Shown here: positions 29,120 to 38,443 of the stretch, piece after piece
How positions within the stretch are numbered: the stretch's first letter is position 1
How the letters are laid out: every line of letters begins with the position of its first letter
DNA from: Fontibacterium meridianamericanum
GTDB taxonomy: Bacteria; Pseudomonadota; Alphaproteobacteria; Pelagibacterales; Pelagibacteraceae
Assembly: GCA_965235635.1 (NCBI GenBank)
Contig: CBDDYR010000001.1
Span: 124,001 to 188,000 of the forward strand
DNA: 64,000 bases
Reading direction: 5' to 3'
Made by a program: the position numbers and the translations under genes
Notes under the pieces: model-generated
The model's input: the letters and a program-made list of their open reading frames with translations, nothing else
The model's database searches: none
Told to the model about the DNA's origin: nothing

Positions 29120-30714
29120 TGGAAAGTTTACACACTACTGACGTTATTGTTGTTGGATCTGGAATTTCTGGATTAATGACTGCAATCTGTCTTTATCCAA
29201 GAAAAGTTACTTTAATTTCTAAAAAAAAATTAGGTGAAGCATCTTCTAGTGCTTGGGCTCAAGGAGGTATTGCTGCAGCTATTGGTAAAGATGATAGTCC
29301 AAAAATTCACTTTGAAGATACCATTAAAGCAAGTTCAGGATTAAGCGATGAAAAAATTGTTAAAATTATAACTGATGAGGCTGCTTCGATTATTAAATTT
29401 CTAGAAGAAAAAGGAGTTAATTTTGATAAAGATCATCTTGAAAATTTTTTAATGTCTCAAGAAGCTGCTCATAGTAGACGTAGAGTTTTAAAAGTAAACG
29501 GTGATAGTTCAGGAAGAGAGATTATAAAAACTTTAATTAATAACATCCAAAAATTAGAAAATATTACTATTCTAGAAGACGTAACAATTGATGAAATCAT
29601 AACTGAAAATAATAAGGTTATTGGATTAATCGGCCGCCATGTTGGAAAAAATGTAGTTGATAATTTCACATTTTTTAAATCGCCTAATATTGTTCTTGCA
29701 ACAGGAGGTCTTGGTAGTATCTATGAACACACAACAAATCCAAGAGATATTTACGGTGAAGGCATAGCAATGGCAGCTCGGGCTGGTGCTGTTCTCTGTG
29801 ATATGGAATTTGTACAATTTCATCCAACAGGAATGGATGTAGGCCTTGACCCAACGCCTTTATTAACTGAAGCACTGAGAGGAGATGGCGCTAAATTAGT
29901 AGATGAAAATGATCGTCAGTTTATGAAATCAGTTCATCCAAATGGAGATCTTGCTCCTCGAGATATTGTTGCTCGTGAACTACAAAGATTAAATGATCTT
30001 GGGCATTCAACATTTTTAGATTGTAGAAAATTTTCTAATGAGAAACTAGAAACTATGTTTCCAAGTGCATATAGTTTTTTAAAAAAAGCAAACATTGATT
30101 TTACCAAAGAAAAAATACCTGTAACCCCTGCAGCTCACTATCATATGGGGGGAGTGTTAGTTGATGAGAATGGAAAATCATCTATTAAAGGACTTTGGGC
30201 TTGTGGAGAAGTTTCTTCAACAGGTGCTCACGGAGCAAATAGACTTGCTTCTAATTCATTACTTGAAGCTTTTGTTTTTGGCAAAAGAATAGCGACCTCT
30301 ATTAATAATGAAGCACTTAATAATGCAGATGATAAAAATATTAATTTTCAAAAATATTTACCAAAAGAAAAAACATCATCACGAATTAGAGCAAAAAAAT
30401 ATATTTGGCAGCTTAGAAATATTATGAGTGACTTAGTCGGCGTTTATAGAAATGAACAAAAACTTAAAAAAGCATTTATTGAAATTGATAGAATAGAAAG
30501 AGAAGCAAAAAATTTGTCAGCCAAACTTAAAGATATGATTTTAGTATCAAGACTTATTACTTATTCAGCATACTTAAGAAAAGAAAGTAGAGGAGCTCAT
30601 TTTAGAAGCGATTATCCAACTACCGATGATAAATTCTTATTTAGAAAACAAATTACATTAAAAGAATTAGAAAAGTTCTTAAATAAAAAAGAATACATAC
30701 AAAAAGTTGCTTAA
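29119..30714 (+). CDS. nadB: L-aspartate oxidase
   Basis: FAD enzyme making iminoaspartate, the NadA substrate. 531 residues. The FAD motif is VIVVGSGISGLMTAICL, then SSSAWAQGGIAAAIG. The catalytic region is VQFHPTG, with ALRGDGAKLVDEN, and later HYHMGGVLVDENG and GEVSSTGAHGANRLASNSLLE. The C-terminal helical domain has ESRGAHFRSDYP. The gene is intact and lies in the nad operon. Confidence 0.96.
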   Translation: MESLHTTDVIVVGSGISGLMTAICLYPRKVTLISKKKLGEASSSAWAQGGIAAAIGKDDSPKIHFEDTIKASSGLSDEKIVKIITDEAASIIKFLEEKGVNFDKDHLENFLMSQEAAHSRRRVLKVNGDSSGREIIKTLINNIQKLENITILEDVTIDEIITENNKVIGLIGRHVGKNVVDNFTFFKSPNIVLATGGLGSIYEHTTNPRDIYGEGIAMAARAGAVLCDMEFVQFHPTGMDVGLDPTPLLTEALRGDGAKLVDENDRQFMKSVHPNGDLAPRDIVARELQRLNDLGHSTFLDCRKFSNEKLETMFPSAYSFLKKANIDFTKEKIPVTPAAHYHMGGVLVDENGKSSIKGLWACGEVSSTGAHGANRLASNSLLEAFVFGKRIATSINNEALNNADDKNINFQKYLPKEKTSSRIRAKKYIWQLRNIMSDLVGVYRNEQKLKKAFIEIDRIEREAKNLSAKLKDMILVSRLITYSAYLRKESRGAHFRSDYPTTDDKFLFRKQITLKELEKFLNKKEYIQKVA

Positions 30715-30717
30715 AGA

Positions 30718-31566
30718 ATGTCAAAATCTAAACTTATCACTAGTGGTTATATAAAAAGTATTGTTGGCGCCTCTTTATTTGAAGATCAAGCTCAAAAAGA
30801 CATTACCACCGATCTTTTGGTAAATAAGAATTCTATCACTTCTGCAAAAATTATTGCAAATGAAGATGGGATTATTGGAGGATTAGATTTTGCAGATGAA
30901 TCTTTTAAACAAATTGATAAAAAAACAAAATTTAAGAAAAAAGTTCAAGAAGGCTCCTCTATAAAAAAAGGAGATATTATTGCAGAAATTAAAGGATTAA
31001 CTGGCTCTATTTTAAAGTCTGAAAGAACAGCTATTAATTTCTTAGGTTTAATTTCTGGGATTGCAACCAAAACTAATTATTATGTTAATTTAGTTAAAGA
31101 ATACAAAACAAAGATTTGTTGCACTAGAAAAACTTTACCGACCCTGAGAGCAATCCAAAAATATGCGGTAACTCTTGGCGGTGGGACTAACAACAGATTT
31201 AATTTATTTGATGAAATTTTTATAAAAGACAATCATATTTCTGCATCACAAAATATATTTGATCTTGTTCAAAATGCTCTAAGATTAAACAAAAGTGGAA
31301 AAATTATAACAGTAGAGGTAGACACCTTGAGTCAGTTAGAAACTATTCAAACCCTTAATTTTAATAGATTATTATTAGACAATATGAAGCCAGATGAAAT
31401 TAAAAAGGCTTTAAATTTAGTTGGTGACAAATACGAAACCGAAGCTTCTGGTAATATTAATGAGAAAAATATTCTTGAATATGCAAAAACAGGGGTAAAT
31501 AGAATTTCTATTGGCAGACTTACCCATAGTCCTCAAAATTTGGATATTACTCTAAACTTTAATTAA
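30718..31566 (+). CDS. nadC: Nicotinate-nucleotide pyrophosphorylase (carboxylating)
   Basis: Converts quinolinate and PRPP to nicotinate mononucleotide. 282 residues. Conserved substrate-binding residues lie in CCTRKTLPTLRAIQKYAV (Arg, Lys), GGGTNNRFNLFDEIFIKDNH and VEVDTLSQLE. The final signature RISIGRLTHSPQNLDITL is also present. The last gene of nadABC; its 3' end overlaps a convergent SemiSWEET gene by eight bases. Confidence 0.96.
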   Translation: MSKSKLITSGYIKSIVGASLFEDQAQKDITTDLLVNKNSITSAKIIANEDGIIGGLDFADESFKQIDKKTKFKKKVQEGSSIKKGDIIAEIKGLTGSILKSERTAINFLGLISGIATKTNYYVNLVKEYKTKICCTRKTLPTLRAIQKYAVTLGGGTNNRFNLFDEIFIKDNHISASQNIFDLVQNALRLNKSGKIITVEVDTLSQLETIQTLNFNRLLLDNMKPDEIKKALNLVGDKYETEASGNINEKNILEYAKTGVNRISIGRLTHSPQNLDITLNFN

Positions 31567-31816
31567 ATTTAATTTTTGCAACTAAAATTAAAAACGCCAA
31601 AAATAAAGTTACAATATTTGCAAATATTATGGGTAAATTGTTAGTCAAAACTCCATAGACTAACCAACTAGCAACACCAATTGTAAATATTAAAAACATC
31701 CACAAAGATATATCTTTAGCACTTTTAGTTTTCCAAACTTTATAAGCTTGGGGAACAAAAGCAATTGTTGTGCAAAAACCTGAGAAAAAACCGATATAGG
31801 TTATGTATTTTTCCAT
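31559..31816 (-). CDS. SemiSWEET-type sugar transporter (PQ-loop, 3 helices)
   Basis: 85 residues with three membrane helices. The PQ motif occurs in the first helix (TIAFVPQAYKVWKTKSAKDIS), and an Asn-rich face is in the third (NLPIIFANIVTLFLAF). The size and TM-PQ-TM-TM plan are those of bacterial SemiSWEETs, which dimerise to move sugars down a gradient. Substrate unknown. It directly follows the EptA-like gene (stop and start abut). Confidence 0.88.
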   Translation of the reverse strand: MEKYITYIGFFSGFCTTIAFVPQAYKVWKTKSAKDISLWMFLIFTIGVASWLVYGVLTNNLPIIFANIVTLFLAFLILVAKIKFN

Positions 31817-33404
31817 TAGTTAACTAAACTTAAATCTTTTTTATAAACAGAACTTTGAACTTTAAATAAATTAAGCAAAGTATGAGGAAGATAGTCATGA
31901 TTTAATTCTTTATTAGCCATGTTTTTAATCTTGGATAAATTAATATTTTGGTTTTTAACTATTTGATCTGAGAGCCATAAAATCATTGCAAAATTTGTTT
32001 GTTCTTTTGGTGCTATTTTTTTTGGTAAGCCATGTAAATAAATTCCATTCTCTCCTAATGACTCTCCATGATCTGAAGCATAAAATAAAAATGTATCATA
32101 TTCTTTTTTATCTTTTAAAATATCAATCAGTCTTGAGAGAACATAATCAGTATAAACAATTGTATTGTCAAAGGCATTGCTTAACTCTTCTTTACTGCAG
32201 TTTTGGGGTGTATCATTATTACAAAATGGTTTAAATTTTGCAAATTTCTGAGGAAATCTTTTATAATATCTAGGTCCATGCGATCCCATCGTATGCAAAA
32301 CAATTAAAATATCTCCTTTATTATTTTTTAATATTTGATTTGTTGTATCTAATAATTTTTCATCTAAAATCGTATTTTTATCTTCTCCGCCAGAGCTTGT
32401 AATAATATTTAATGTTTCAATTCTAGTGCAAACATTCTTACAACTAGAATTATTATTAACCCAAATAGTCTTCACCCCAGCAAATGATAAAACATCCAGT
32501 ACATTGCTCTGATTTTTTGCTTTAGATTGAGTATAATTTTTCTCTCCGTTTAAAAAAAACATGCAAGGAACTGAATAGGCTGTTGCAGTGCCACAAGATA
32601 TTGTATTTTTAAAGCTAAAGACCCCCTTGTCTTTTAAATAAGCATTAGTTTCTTTTGAATATCCATTTAATGAAAATCGATCGGCTCTAGCTGTCTCACC
32701 CACCACCATTATTCCGATTATTTTTTTATTATGTTTTAATAATTTTGCATCTTCTCCTAATTTCGTAAATTTACTCTCCGCTTGTAAAGATAATTTTGCT
32801 AGTCGGTATGTTGAGGTTAAAGTGTATAGAGGGGTAATATGTTGATTAAGATTATTATTTTGTCTTGTAATAAAACTTACCTGTTTGAAATTTGCAAAAG
32901 TTATTATGGTTATAATTAAAATAGCTACTACAATAAAAGATAGTCTTAAAATGTAAATCTTTTTTAAAAGATCCATATTCAATCTCAACAAAATAAATAA
33001 TAGCGCTCGGAATAAAGCCAAGAAAAAAAATATGAATAAAAAAGCCAACAGACATTAAGTCCAAAGCTTCTTTCAAATCTGTTTGAAGGGTATTAATGAT
33101 CATCTGCTCATCAACGGTGACTCCATATTGATGGTTATAAAAACTTAAAATTGATGAAAGAATAATTAAAAAAATTGCTAAAGGTTTAAGAACATACTTC
33201 TGTCCAAAAATTAATAGTAAAATTGAAATTGCAGAAATTATTGCAATAATAATTGCAAAAAAGAAAGTAAATTGATGGAAAACTAGAAAATCCAATATTG
33301 CCATAAAGAATTTTTAAAAATTTTAGATTATATACAAAGGTAATAAAGAGCGAAGTAAGTAATATAAAATAATAAAATTTAATTTTCTTTCTTAAAAAAG
33401 ACAT
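31816..33404 (-). CDS. EptA-like lipid A phosphoethanolamine transferase, two frame breaks
   Basis: Membrane sulfatase-fold enzyme that moves phosphoethanolamine onto lipid A or another surface acceptor. Three successive frames are needed. The N-terminus starts MSFLRKKIKFYYFILLTS (33404). After removing one A at 33311-33315 it continues MAILDFLVFHQFTFF to YGVTVDEQMIINTLQTDLKE. After removing one base at 32966-32969 comes LKKIYILRLSFIVV and the catalytic domain. Active-site features are VVGETARADRFSLNGY (Glu/Thr nucleophile), NTISCGTATAYSVPCMF and FYASDHGESLGENG. The corrected length is about 528 residues, the family norm. Confidence 0.85.
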
Positions 33405-33697
33405 TTGAAAATTTTTTTAATTAAAAGACTTCTATTTTTATATTTTTTTCTATTACCTGCATTAAAATTTCTATCTTTAAAGTCTTTAGATTTTTTACTA
33501 AAAAATCTTGGCTTTTCTCTGTCACTTTTTCTTCTGTAATCTTTTTCACCACCTCTCTTAGCTTATGTTCTTTAAAACCTTCAATATTTTTAGGCTTAAA
33601 TTCTTCTGAGTCTTTATTTCCTCTAAATCTATCTGTATGACTTCTAGCATAAATTTTTTAAATTTGACGAAAGGCTAAAGCCTTCAAAGTTCATCAT
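33392..33697 (-). pseudogene. Deletion scar of a DEAD-box RNA helicase
   Basis: The minus strand begins MMNFEGFSLSSNLKNL, which resembles the opening of RhlE-type DEAD-box helicases before the Q motif. It then jumps straight to a basic hydrophilic tail: ARSHTDRFRGNKDSEEF, followed after one more frame change by GGEKDYRRKSDREKPRFF and KKSKDFKDRNFNAG. Such tails are typical of the C-terminus of these helicases. The whole ATPase/helicase core (about 350-400 residues) is missing. The tail stop at 33392-33394 overlaps the eptA start, the layout expected for an originally intact gene. Family assignment rests on short end segments. Confidence 0.6.
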
Positions 33698-33820
33698 TTA
33701 AGTATTTTGGAAAATTAATTGGTAAATTTAATAATTATTTAATAACAGATTCTAGCATTTATCAGATAATAAGATTATTAACAGTTTTATAATAATTTGG
33801 CTTTGTTTCACCAAATTTAA

Positions 33821-34237
33821 TTAAGAAGCAACTTTATTATGTTCTAAATACTTAACTTTATCTGTGTCTGCTTTTTTAATTTTTTCTTTTTTATTCTTTT
33901 GTACATGACCAGAAATATCAGCTCCTTGCAAAACGGTTAAATTAGTTTCAAAATGAAGATTTCCTCTAACTACCCCTTTTTCACCTACATGTATATTCAC
34001 AGAGTCAATATTGCCAACGATGTGTCCTAAAATTTCAACATCTTCTGATTGCACATTTCCTTTAACGCTTCCAGTTTCTAATATTTTTAATTTTTTTGCT
34101 CTAATATTGCCTTTTATTTTCCCTGCAATTTCAATTTCTCCCTTACAATCTACTTCGCCTTCAAATCGTAAATTTTCTCCTAAATGAGAAAAGCCATGAA
34201 CTTGATTTTGAGATTTTTTATCTAATTTAAAAAACAT
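33821..34237 (-). CDS. Bactofilin (polymer-forming cytoskeletal protein), copy 1
   Basis: 138 residues. The central right-handed beta-helix repeat is visible as short Gly-rich turns: GEVDCKGEIEIAGKIKGNIR, LKILETGSVKGNVQSEDVEIL and VGEKGVVRGNLHFET. Flanking tails are polar (N-terminal KSQNQVHGFSHLG; C-terminal Lys-rich). Bactofilins self-assemble into filaments on the inner membrane and position cell-wall or stalk factors. It is two bases from a second bactofilin gene. Confidence 0.9.
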   Translation of the reverse strand: MFFKLDKKSQNQVHGFSHLGENLRFEGEVDCKGEIEIAGKIKGNIRAKKLKILETGSVKGNVQSEDVEILGHIVGNIDSVNIHVGEKGVVRGNLHFETNLTVLQGADISGHVQKNKKEKIKKADTDKVKYLEHNKVAS

Positions 34238-34239
34238 TA

Positions 34240-34569
34240 TTAATCTTTATTAGCAATCATTTTTTTTCTTGTTGAAGCTGCAATTTCTAATTGCGCTCCT
34301 TCATCCACAACTAAATTTCTATGAAATAATTTACCCTTAATTTTTGCTGTATTATTTAAATGTATCCGATCTGAAGAAAGATCTCCCGTTATCTGTCCAG
34401 CTGCTTCAATATTAATATCTGCAATTATATTGCCGGTTATATTTCCATTAGAGTTTATAATAACTTCTTCGGCTCTTATATCGCCGATGATAGTTCCATC
34501 GATCGTAATACTATCTTTTTGAATTATATTACCCTGTAGTTTCGTATCTTTTAAAATGACTGAAGGCAT
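34240..34569 (-). CDS. Bactofilin, copy 2
   Basis: 109 residues, shorter than its neighbour and with almost no N-terminal tail (MPSVILKDTKLQGNIIQKDS). Beta-helix rungs include ITIDGTIIGDIRAEEVIIN, GNITGNIIADINIEAAGQI and LNNTAKIKGKLFHRNL. The pair could form mixed filaments. It heads the two-gene operon and is divergent from the YqhA-like gene. Confidence 0.9.
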   Translation of the reverse strand: MPSVILKDTKLQGNIIQKDSITIDGTIIGDIRAEEVIINSNGNITGNIIADINIEAAGQITGDLSSDRIHLNNTAKIKGKLFHRNLVVDEGAQLEIAASTRKKMIANKD

Positions 34570-34672
34570 AATTAATTTTACAATTAGACAATTATTAAAC
34601 TAATTAAGCAAGCCCTAATATATCTGTATTTTTTATAAAAAATTTTATAAATATACGTTTTAAAAATTATTT

Positions 34673-35191
34673 ATGAAAAAAGTTGAAGGTTTACTTGAAA
34701 AAACAATTTTTGCATCACGTTGGATTTTAGCTCCTTTTTACTTAGGACTTTCTTTAAGCTTGCTTGTGCTATTGTATGAATTCATCCATGAGATAATCGA
34801 CTTTTTACACATTGTTCATTCTACTGATATTGCAGGAGTTCTTCTTTTTATTTTAAGTTTAGTTGATATTTCTTTGGCGGGAAACCTTTTGATAATTGTT
34901 ATATTTTCTGGATATGAAAATTTTGTATCAAAAATTGATGTTAAAAATCATGAAGATAAACCAGATTGGATGGGAACGGTTGATTTTACTGATCTAAAAA
35001 TAAAATTAATTTCTTCGATTGTTGCAATATCAGGTATTCACCTTTTAAAAATATTTATGAATTTAAATAATTATGATCGTGAAAAAATTATTATGTACGT
35101 AATTGTTCATCTTTCATTTGTTGCTAGCGGGGTCTTGCTTGCTTTAATGGACTACATAATGAGTAAAAGCGTTCATAAACATAAAAAATAG
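34673..35191 (+). CDS. UPF0114 (YqhA-like) inner membrane protein
   Basis: 172 residues with four hydrophobic helices. The N-terminal EKTIFASRWILAPFYLGLSLSLL and LLFILSLVDISLAGNLLIIVIFSGYENFVS are diagnostic of the UPF0114/YqhA family. KPDWMGTVDFTDLKIKLISS is a conserved loop. The family's function is unknown. The gene stands alone between bactofilins and small unknown genes. Confidence 0.85.
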   Translation: MKKVEGLLEKTIFASRWILAPFYLGLSLSLLVLLYEFIHEIIDFLHIVHSTDIAGVLLFILSLVDISLAGNLLIIVIFSGYENFVSKIDVKNHEDKPDWMGTVDFTDLKIKLISSIVAISGIHLLKIFMNLNNYDREKIIMYVIVHLSFVASGVLLALMDYIMSKSVHKHKK

Positions 35192-35285
35192 TCGACAAAT
35201 ACTTATATTTAATAAAATTATATTAAAATAAAATAACACAATAAAACAATCTTGAAGATTAATAAGATTGAATTACAGTATATTT

Positions 35286-35615
35286 ATGAAGCAAGATTAC
35301 TCAGTAAAAGATATCTTAAATGCCGTAGATAATATTTTAAAAATAAAATCTAACGAAGACACGAAGACAAAAAATATAGGTGAAATTCCTGTAAAAGATA
35401 TTCTAACTGCTGTAGATGACATTTTAAAAATTAAGCCTATAGAGGAGTCTACTAAAAAAAGCGTTAATAAAACTTTTATAAAAAATAATAATTTTAAAAA
35501 AATAATTAATAATCCAGAAGTCAAAAAAGTTATGGAGAGAAAAAAAAATTATGATTTATTAGTGGTAGATAATGCCAAGGATATTTTAATATTAAACCGT
35601 ATTATTTTTAAATGA
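35286..35615 (+). CDS. Small unknown protein with a duplicated DILxAVDxILKIK motif
   Basis: 109 residues from the ATG at 35286 (a TTG at 35268 would add six). It contains two copies of the same 15-residue unit, VKDILNAVDNILKIK near residues 7-21 and VKDILTAVDDILKIK near residues 39-53, separated by polar linkers. A basic tail follows (NNNFKKIINNPEVKKVMERKKNY), then LLVVDNAKDIL. No family recognised. The repeated amphipathic helix resembles protein-docking motifs such as the EILASIRRII of PopZ, but the rest does not match PopZ. It overlaps the next gene by four bases. Confidence 0.6.
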   Translation: MKQDYSVKDILNAVDNILKIKSNEDTKTKNIGEIPVKDILTAVDDILKIKPIEESTKKSVNKTFIKNNNFKKIINNPEVKKVMERKKNYDLLVVDNAKDILILNRIIFK

Positions 35616-36067
35616 TTATTGAATGTGCTTGTAAAAAATATAAGTTTGCCGTTAAAGCTGAAGAAATAGGTATAAATGGCCGAGTAGTCCAATGCGGTGT
35701 TTGTGATCAACGATGGTTTCAAGAACCTGCTAGTTCTGAGGAATTTAAAATTTTAAAAGAAAATTTAATTAAAGAGGAAGAAGAGAAAGAAAAAGTTAAA
35801 GATCAAAAACCAGCAAAAGAAAAGGCTAGTAAAAACTATGTCCCAATTAAATATCAGAATAAAAATAAAATAAATTATAATAAAGTATTTTTAGTTTTTT
35901 TTATTATTTTTATAATCGGTATGGTTTTTAGTTTTGAAAATAAAGAATATATACTTAGTAAGAATCCTGAATTTACAGATTTTTTTAATCTTCTCGATGA
36001 ATTTATTGAATATTTAAAACAATATTATTTAGATATAATTGAAACATTTACACCTAAACAAAAATAA
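35612..36067 (+). CDS. MJ0042-type zinc-finger protein with one membrane helix
   Basis: 151 residues. The N-terminal zinc ribbon is MIIECACKKYKFAVKAEEIG followed by VVQCGVCDQRWFQEP, with paired Cys (C-x-C and C-x2-C) as in MJ0042/zinc_ribbon_5 domains common in alphaproteobacteria. A charged Lys/Glu linker leads to a single membrane helix (VFLVFFIIFIIGMVF) and a short C-terminal domain. It probably sits in the inner membrane with the finger in the cytoplasm. Coupled to the repeat protein upstream. Confidence 0.78.
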   Translation: MIIECACKKYKFAVKAEEIGINGRVVQCGVCDQRWFQEPASSEEFKILKENLIKEEEEKEKVKDQKPAKEKASKNYVPIKYQNKNKINYNKVFLVFFIIFIIGMVFSFENKEYILSKNPEFTDFFNLLDEFIEYLKQYYLDIIETFTPKQK

Positions 36068-36073
36068 ATATTT

Positions 36074-36166
36074 ATGACTTTAATCACTGGACTAATACTT
36101 TTTGCTGTGGGAATTATTGGAACTATTTTATTTTTTGCAATTTTATCTTGGATTGAAAACAAGTAA
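36074..36166 (+). CDS. 30-residue single-helix membrane peptide
   Basis: ATG at 36074 opens a 30-residue frame (MTLITGLILFAVGIIGTILF then FAILSWIENK). It is almost entirely one hydrophobic helix with Gly spacing, ending in a charged tail. It follows the zinc-finger gene by six bases, as in an operon. It resembles small accessory subunits of respiratory or transport complexes, but no family is recognised. Confidence 0.5.
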   Translation: MTLITGLILFAVGIIGTILFFAILSWIENK

Positions 36167-36173
36167 TAAATAA

Positions 36174-36293
36174 TTAAAAACAAAGCTTAGATATCAGAAA
36201 ATAAAGCTCCATTCCTTTACTTTGATACGAGTAAGCAACCGCTAAAAGAAATAAACCAAAACCAATCCATAGATAAATTAAAGATCTTTTCAT
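36174..36293 (-). CDS. 39-residue single-helix membrane peptide overlapping the MFS gene
   Basis: The minus-strand frame reads MKRSLIYLWIGFGLFLLAVA then YSYQSKGMELYFLISKLCF. The ATG overlaps the MFS transporter stop as GCATGA, an ATGA coupling typical of real neighbours in this genome. It has one predicted membrane helix after a positively charged N-terminus. Unknown function; possibly an accessory peptide of the transporter. Confidence 0.5.
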   Translation of the reverse strand: MKRSLIYLWIGFGLFLLAVAYSYQSKGMELYFLISKLCF

Positions 36294-37498
36294 GCCCCTT
36301 GTCTTTCTAACCTTGTAATTGTTTTTTCTTCAATTGGGTAATTGATAATTGCCCCAAATATTCCAAGTGCAATTGAAATATACCAAACAATATCATAAGA
36401 ACCTGTCATATCGTAAACTTTACCTCCTAACCAACCTCCTAAAAAAGCTCCAATTTGGTGAAACAAAAAAGCAATTCCATATAACATGCTCATATTTTTA
36501 ACGCCAAAAACAGTCGTTATGGTTCCTTGGGTAGGTGGAATTGTTGAAAGCCAAAGTATTCCCATTAAAGATGCAAAAACATAAGCCGTTAAGTTTGAAA
36601 CAGGAAATAAAATAAAAATTAAAATAATAACTGCTCGTGATGCGTAAATAAAACTTAAGATTAAAGGCTTTCTAATTTTAGATCCTAAAAATCCAGCATA
36701 ATAAGTGCCAAAAATATTAAATAATCCTATTAAAGCTAATACAATAGTTCCAATTTGGGGTGATAGACCTCTATCAATTAAAAATGCCGGCGCATGTGTC
36801 ATAATAAAAAGAATATGAAAACCACAAACAAAAAATCCAAAACATAGCAGCCAGAAACCTTTATGACTAAAAGCCTCCGTTAATATTTCTTTTAATGACA
36901 AATCTTGAGTAGTCATTTGTTGAGTTGGTTTTTCAAACATAGGAATTGCAAGAGCTAACATTATAATCGTCAATGCAGATAAAATACTAAAAGCTAAGGT
37001 TGGACCAAAGTTTTGCAATAAACCTAATGCTGCTGGTAACATTATAAATTGCCCAAGGGATGCACTCGACATTGCAATTCCAATTGAAACACTTCTTTTT
37101 TCTGGTGTTACAGATCTACTAATTGCACCAAAAATTGGAAATGTAACACCTGATATTCCAATTCCTAAAATTCCTGAAGCAATAACAAATCCTGTTTTAG
37201 TAGAAAGAAATCCCATTAAAAATAATCCTAAAGAATAAAGAATGCTTCCAACAAATACGACTATACCAGCTCCGATCTTGTCAGAAATTCTACCGGTAAA
37301 AGGTTGCCAAATTCCCCACATTAAATTTTGAAAAGCAAGGCCCATTGCAAACACTTCTCTGCCCCACTGATTTTTTTCGCTAATAGGAATTAAAAAAATT
37401 CCAAAGGAATGTCGAATTCCAAATGCAAGTGCAAGTAGAACTGAGCCCGCAATTAATACAAATATTGGCTGTCTAAATTTATCTAATACTTGAAACAT
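36290..37498 (-). CDS. MFS transporter
   Basis: 402 residues with 12 hydrophobic helices. Loop signatures include GRISDKIGAGIVVFVGSILY between helices 2 and 3 and a second-half equivalent (GFLGSKIRKPLIL). The opening RQPIFVLIAGSVLLALAFGI and RHSFGIFLIPISE resemble OFA/monocarboxylate-type MFS proteins of proteobacteria. Substrate unknown. Intact. Confidence 0.85.
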   Translation of the reverse strand: MFQVLDKFRQPIFVLIAGSVLLALAFGIRHSFGIFLIPISEKNQWGREVFAMGLAFQNLMWGIWQPFTGRISDKIGAGIVVFVGSILYSLGLFLMGFLSTKTGFVIASGILGIGISGVTFPIFGAISRSVTPEKRSVSIGIAMSSASLGQFIMLPAALGLLQNFGPTLAFSILSALTIIMLALAIPMFEKPTQQMTTQDLSLKEILTEAFSHKGFWLLCFGFFVCGFHILFIMTHAPAFLIDRGLSPQIGTIVLALIGLFNIFGTYYAGFLGSKIRKPLILSFIYASRAVIILIFILFPVSNLTAYVFASLMGILWLSTIPPTQGTITTVFGVKNMSMLYGIAFLFHQIGAFLGGWLGGKVYDMTGSYDIVWYISIALGIFGAIINYPIEEKTITRLERQGA

Positions 37499-37543
37499 GC
37501 TTATTAACTAATAACATTATTTAAGAAATAATAAATTTATATA

Positions 37544-38424
37544 ATGAGTAATAAACTATTTCGAATTTTATTTGGTTTATTGGTTATCTCTGCAATTAGC
37601 ATGTTAACCTATTATCATGAAACCGACACAACACCTTTTAATGCTGACTTATTTTTTTGGGCATTGTTCTTTGGAGCGATAGCAGCATTAATAGACGGTA
37701 GTTTAGGCATGGCATACGGAGTAACGGGCGCAGCATTCTTATTAGGTTATGGAATTCCTGCTGTTAAAGCTATTACTTACATTCATATCGCAGAAATTTT
37801 TGTTTCAGGTTCCTCAGGATTAAATCATTGGAGAATTGGAAATGTCGATACTAAATTATTTAAAAAACTTATTATACCAGGTGTATTAGGCGCAATTATT
37901 GGAGCTTTAATAATAACTAAAATTAAAATTCCTTATTTATCAGTCGTAATATCCTTCTATCCTGGAATTGTTGGCGCCATTCTGGAGCTTGATAATTACT
38001 AAGGTTAGAATTCTTATTTAATTGTATTTCTAATTAAAGCTTTTGCAAAAATCAAAATTACAACTTTAAACAAAAAAATTCAGTTATTACACCTCTTGCC
38101 GTCACTGGTGGATTTCGTTGATGCTGCTGGAGGTGGTGGCTGGGGTCCGGTTGTTACCACAAGTTTATTAGGTGGAAAAATGATGCCAAAAAAAGTTATC
38201 GGAACTGTAAATGCTTCTGAATTTTTTGTTAATTTAGCATCAGCCACCTCTTTTTTATTTTTAGTTAAAGTTACAGACTGGGAAGCTTTAGCTGGACTTA
38301 TAATTGGCGGTTTTTTAGTAACACCTTATGCAGCAAAAGTTACTTCAAAAATGAGTGTTAAAATGATTTTAACTATTAGTTGGCTGTCTTAATACAATTA
38401 TCTAAGTATAAGAAAAATTTTTAG
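37544..38424 (+). pseudogene. TauE/SafE (TSUP) family exporter, frame-damaged in its second half
   Basis: The first 152 residues are clean: ADLFFWALFFGAIAALIDGS, LGMAYGVTGAAFLLGYGIP, HIAEIFVSGSSGLNHW, as in the TSUP family of anion or sulfonate exporters. After about 37980 the frame breaks repeatedly. The C-terminal half is recognisable as TPLAVTGGF, then FVDAAGGGGWGPVVTTSLLG and ASEFFVNLASATSFLF, in shifted frames (98-residue frame 38096-38392). The full protein would be about 290 residues. It is either decaying or badly sequenced. The end is approximate. Confidence 0.7.
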
Positions 38425-38443
38425 TGTTTTTATATTAACTTTA

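Noticed and set aside
31986..32234. An 82-residue plus-strand frame opposite the EptA-like gene
   Set aside because: Antisense to the sulfatase-fold catalytic domain; no ribosome site or recognisable domain.
35286..35615. The duplicated-motif protein as a PopZ polar organiser
   Set aside because: Only the short amphipathic unit is reminiscent; the characteristic PopZ C-terminal helices are absent.
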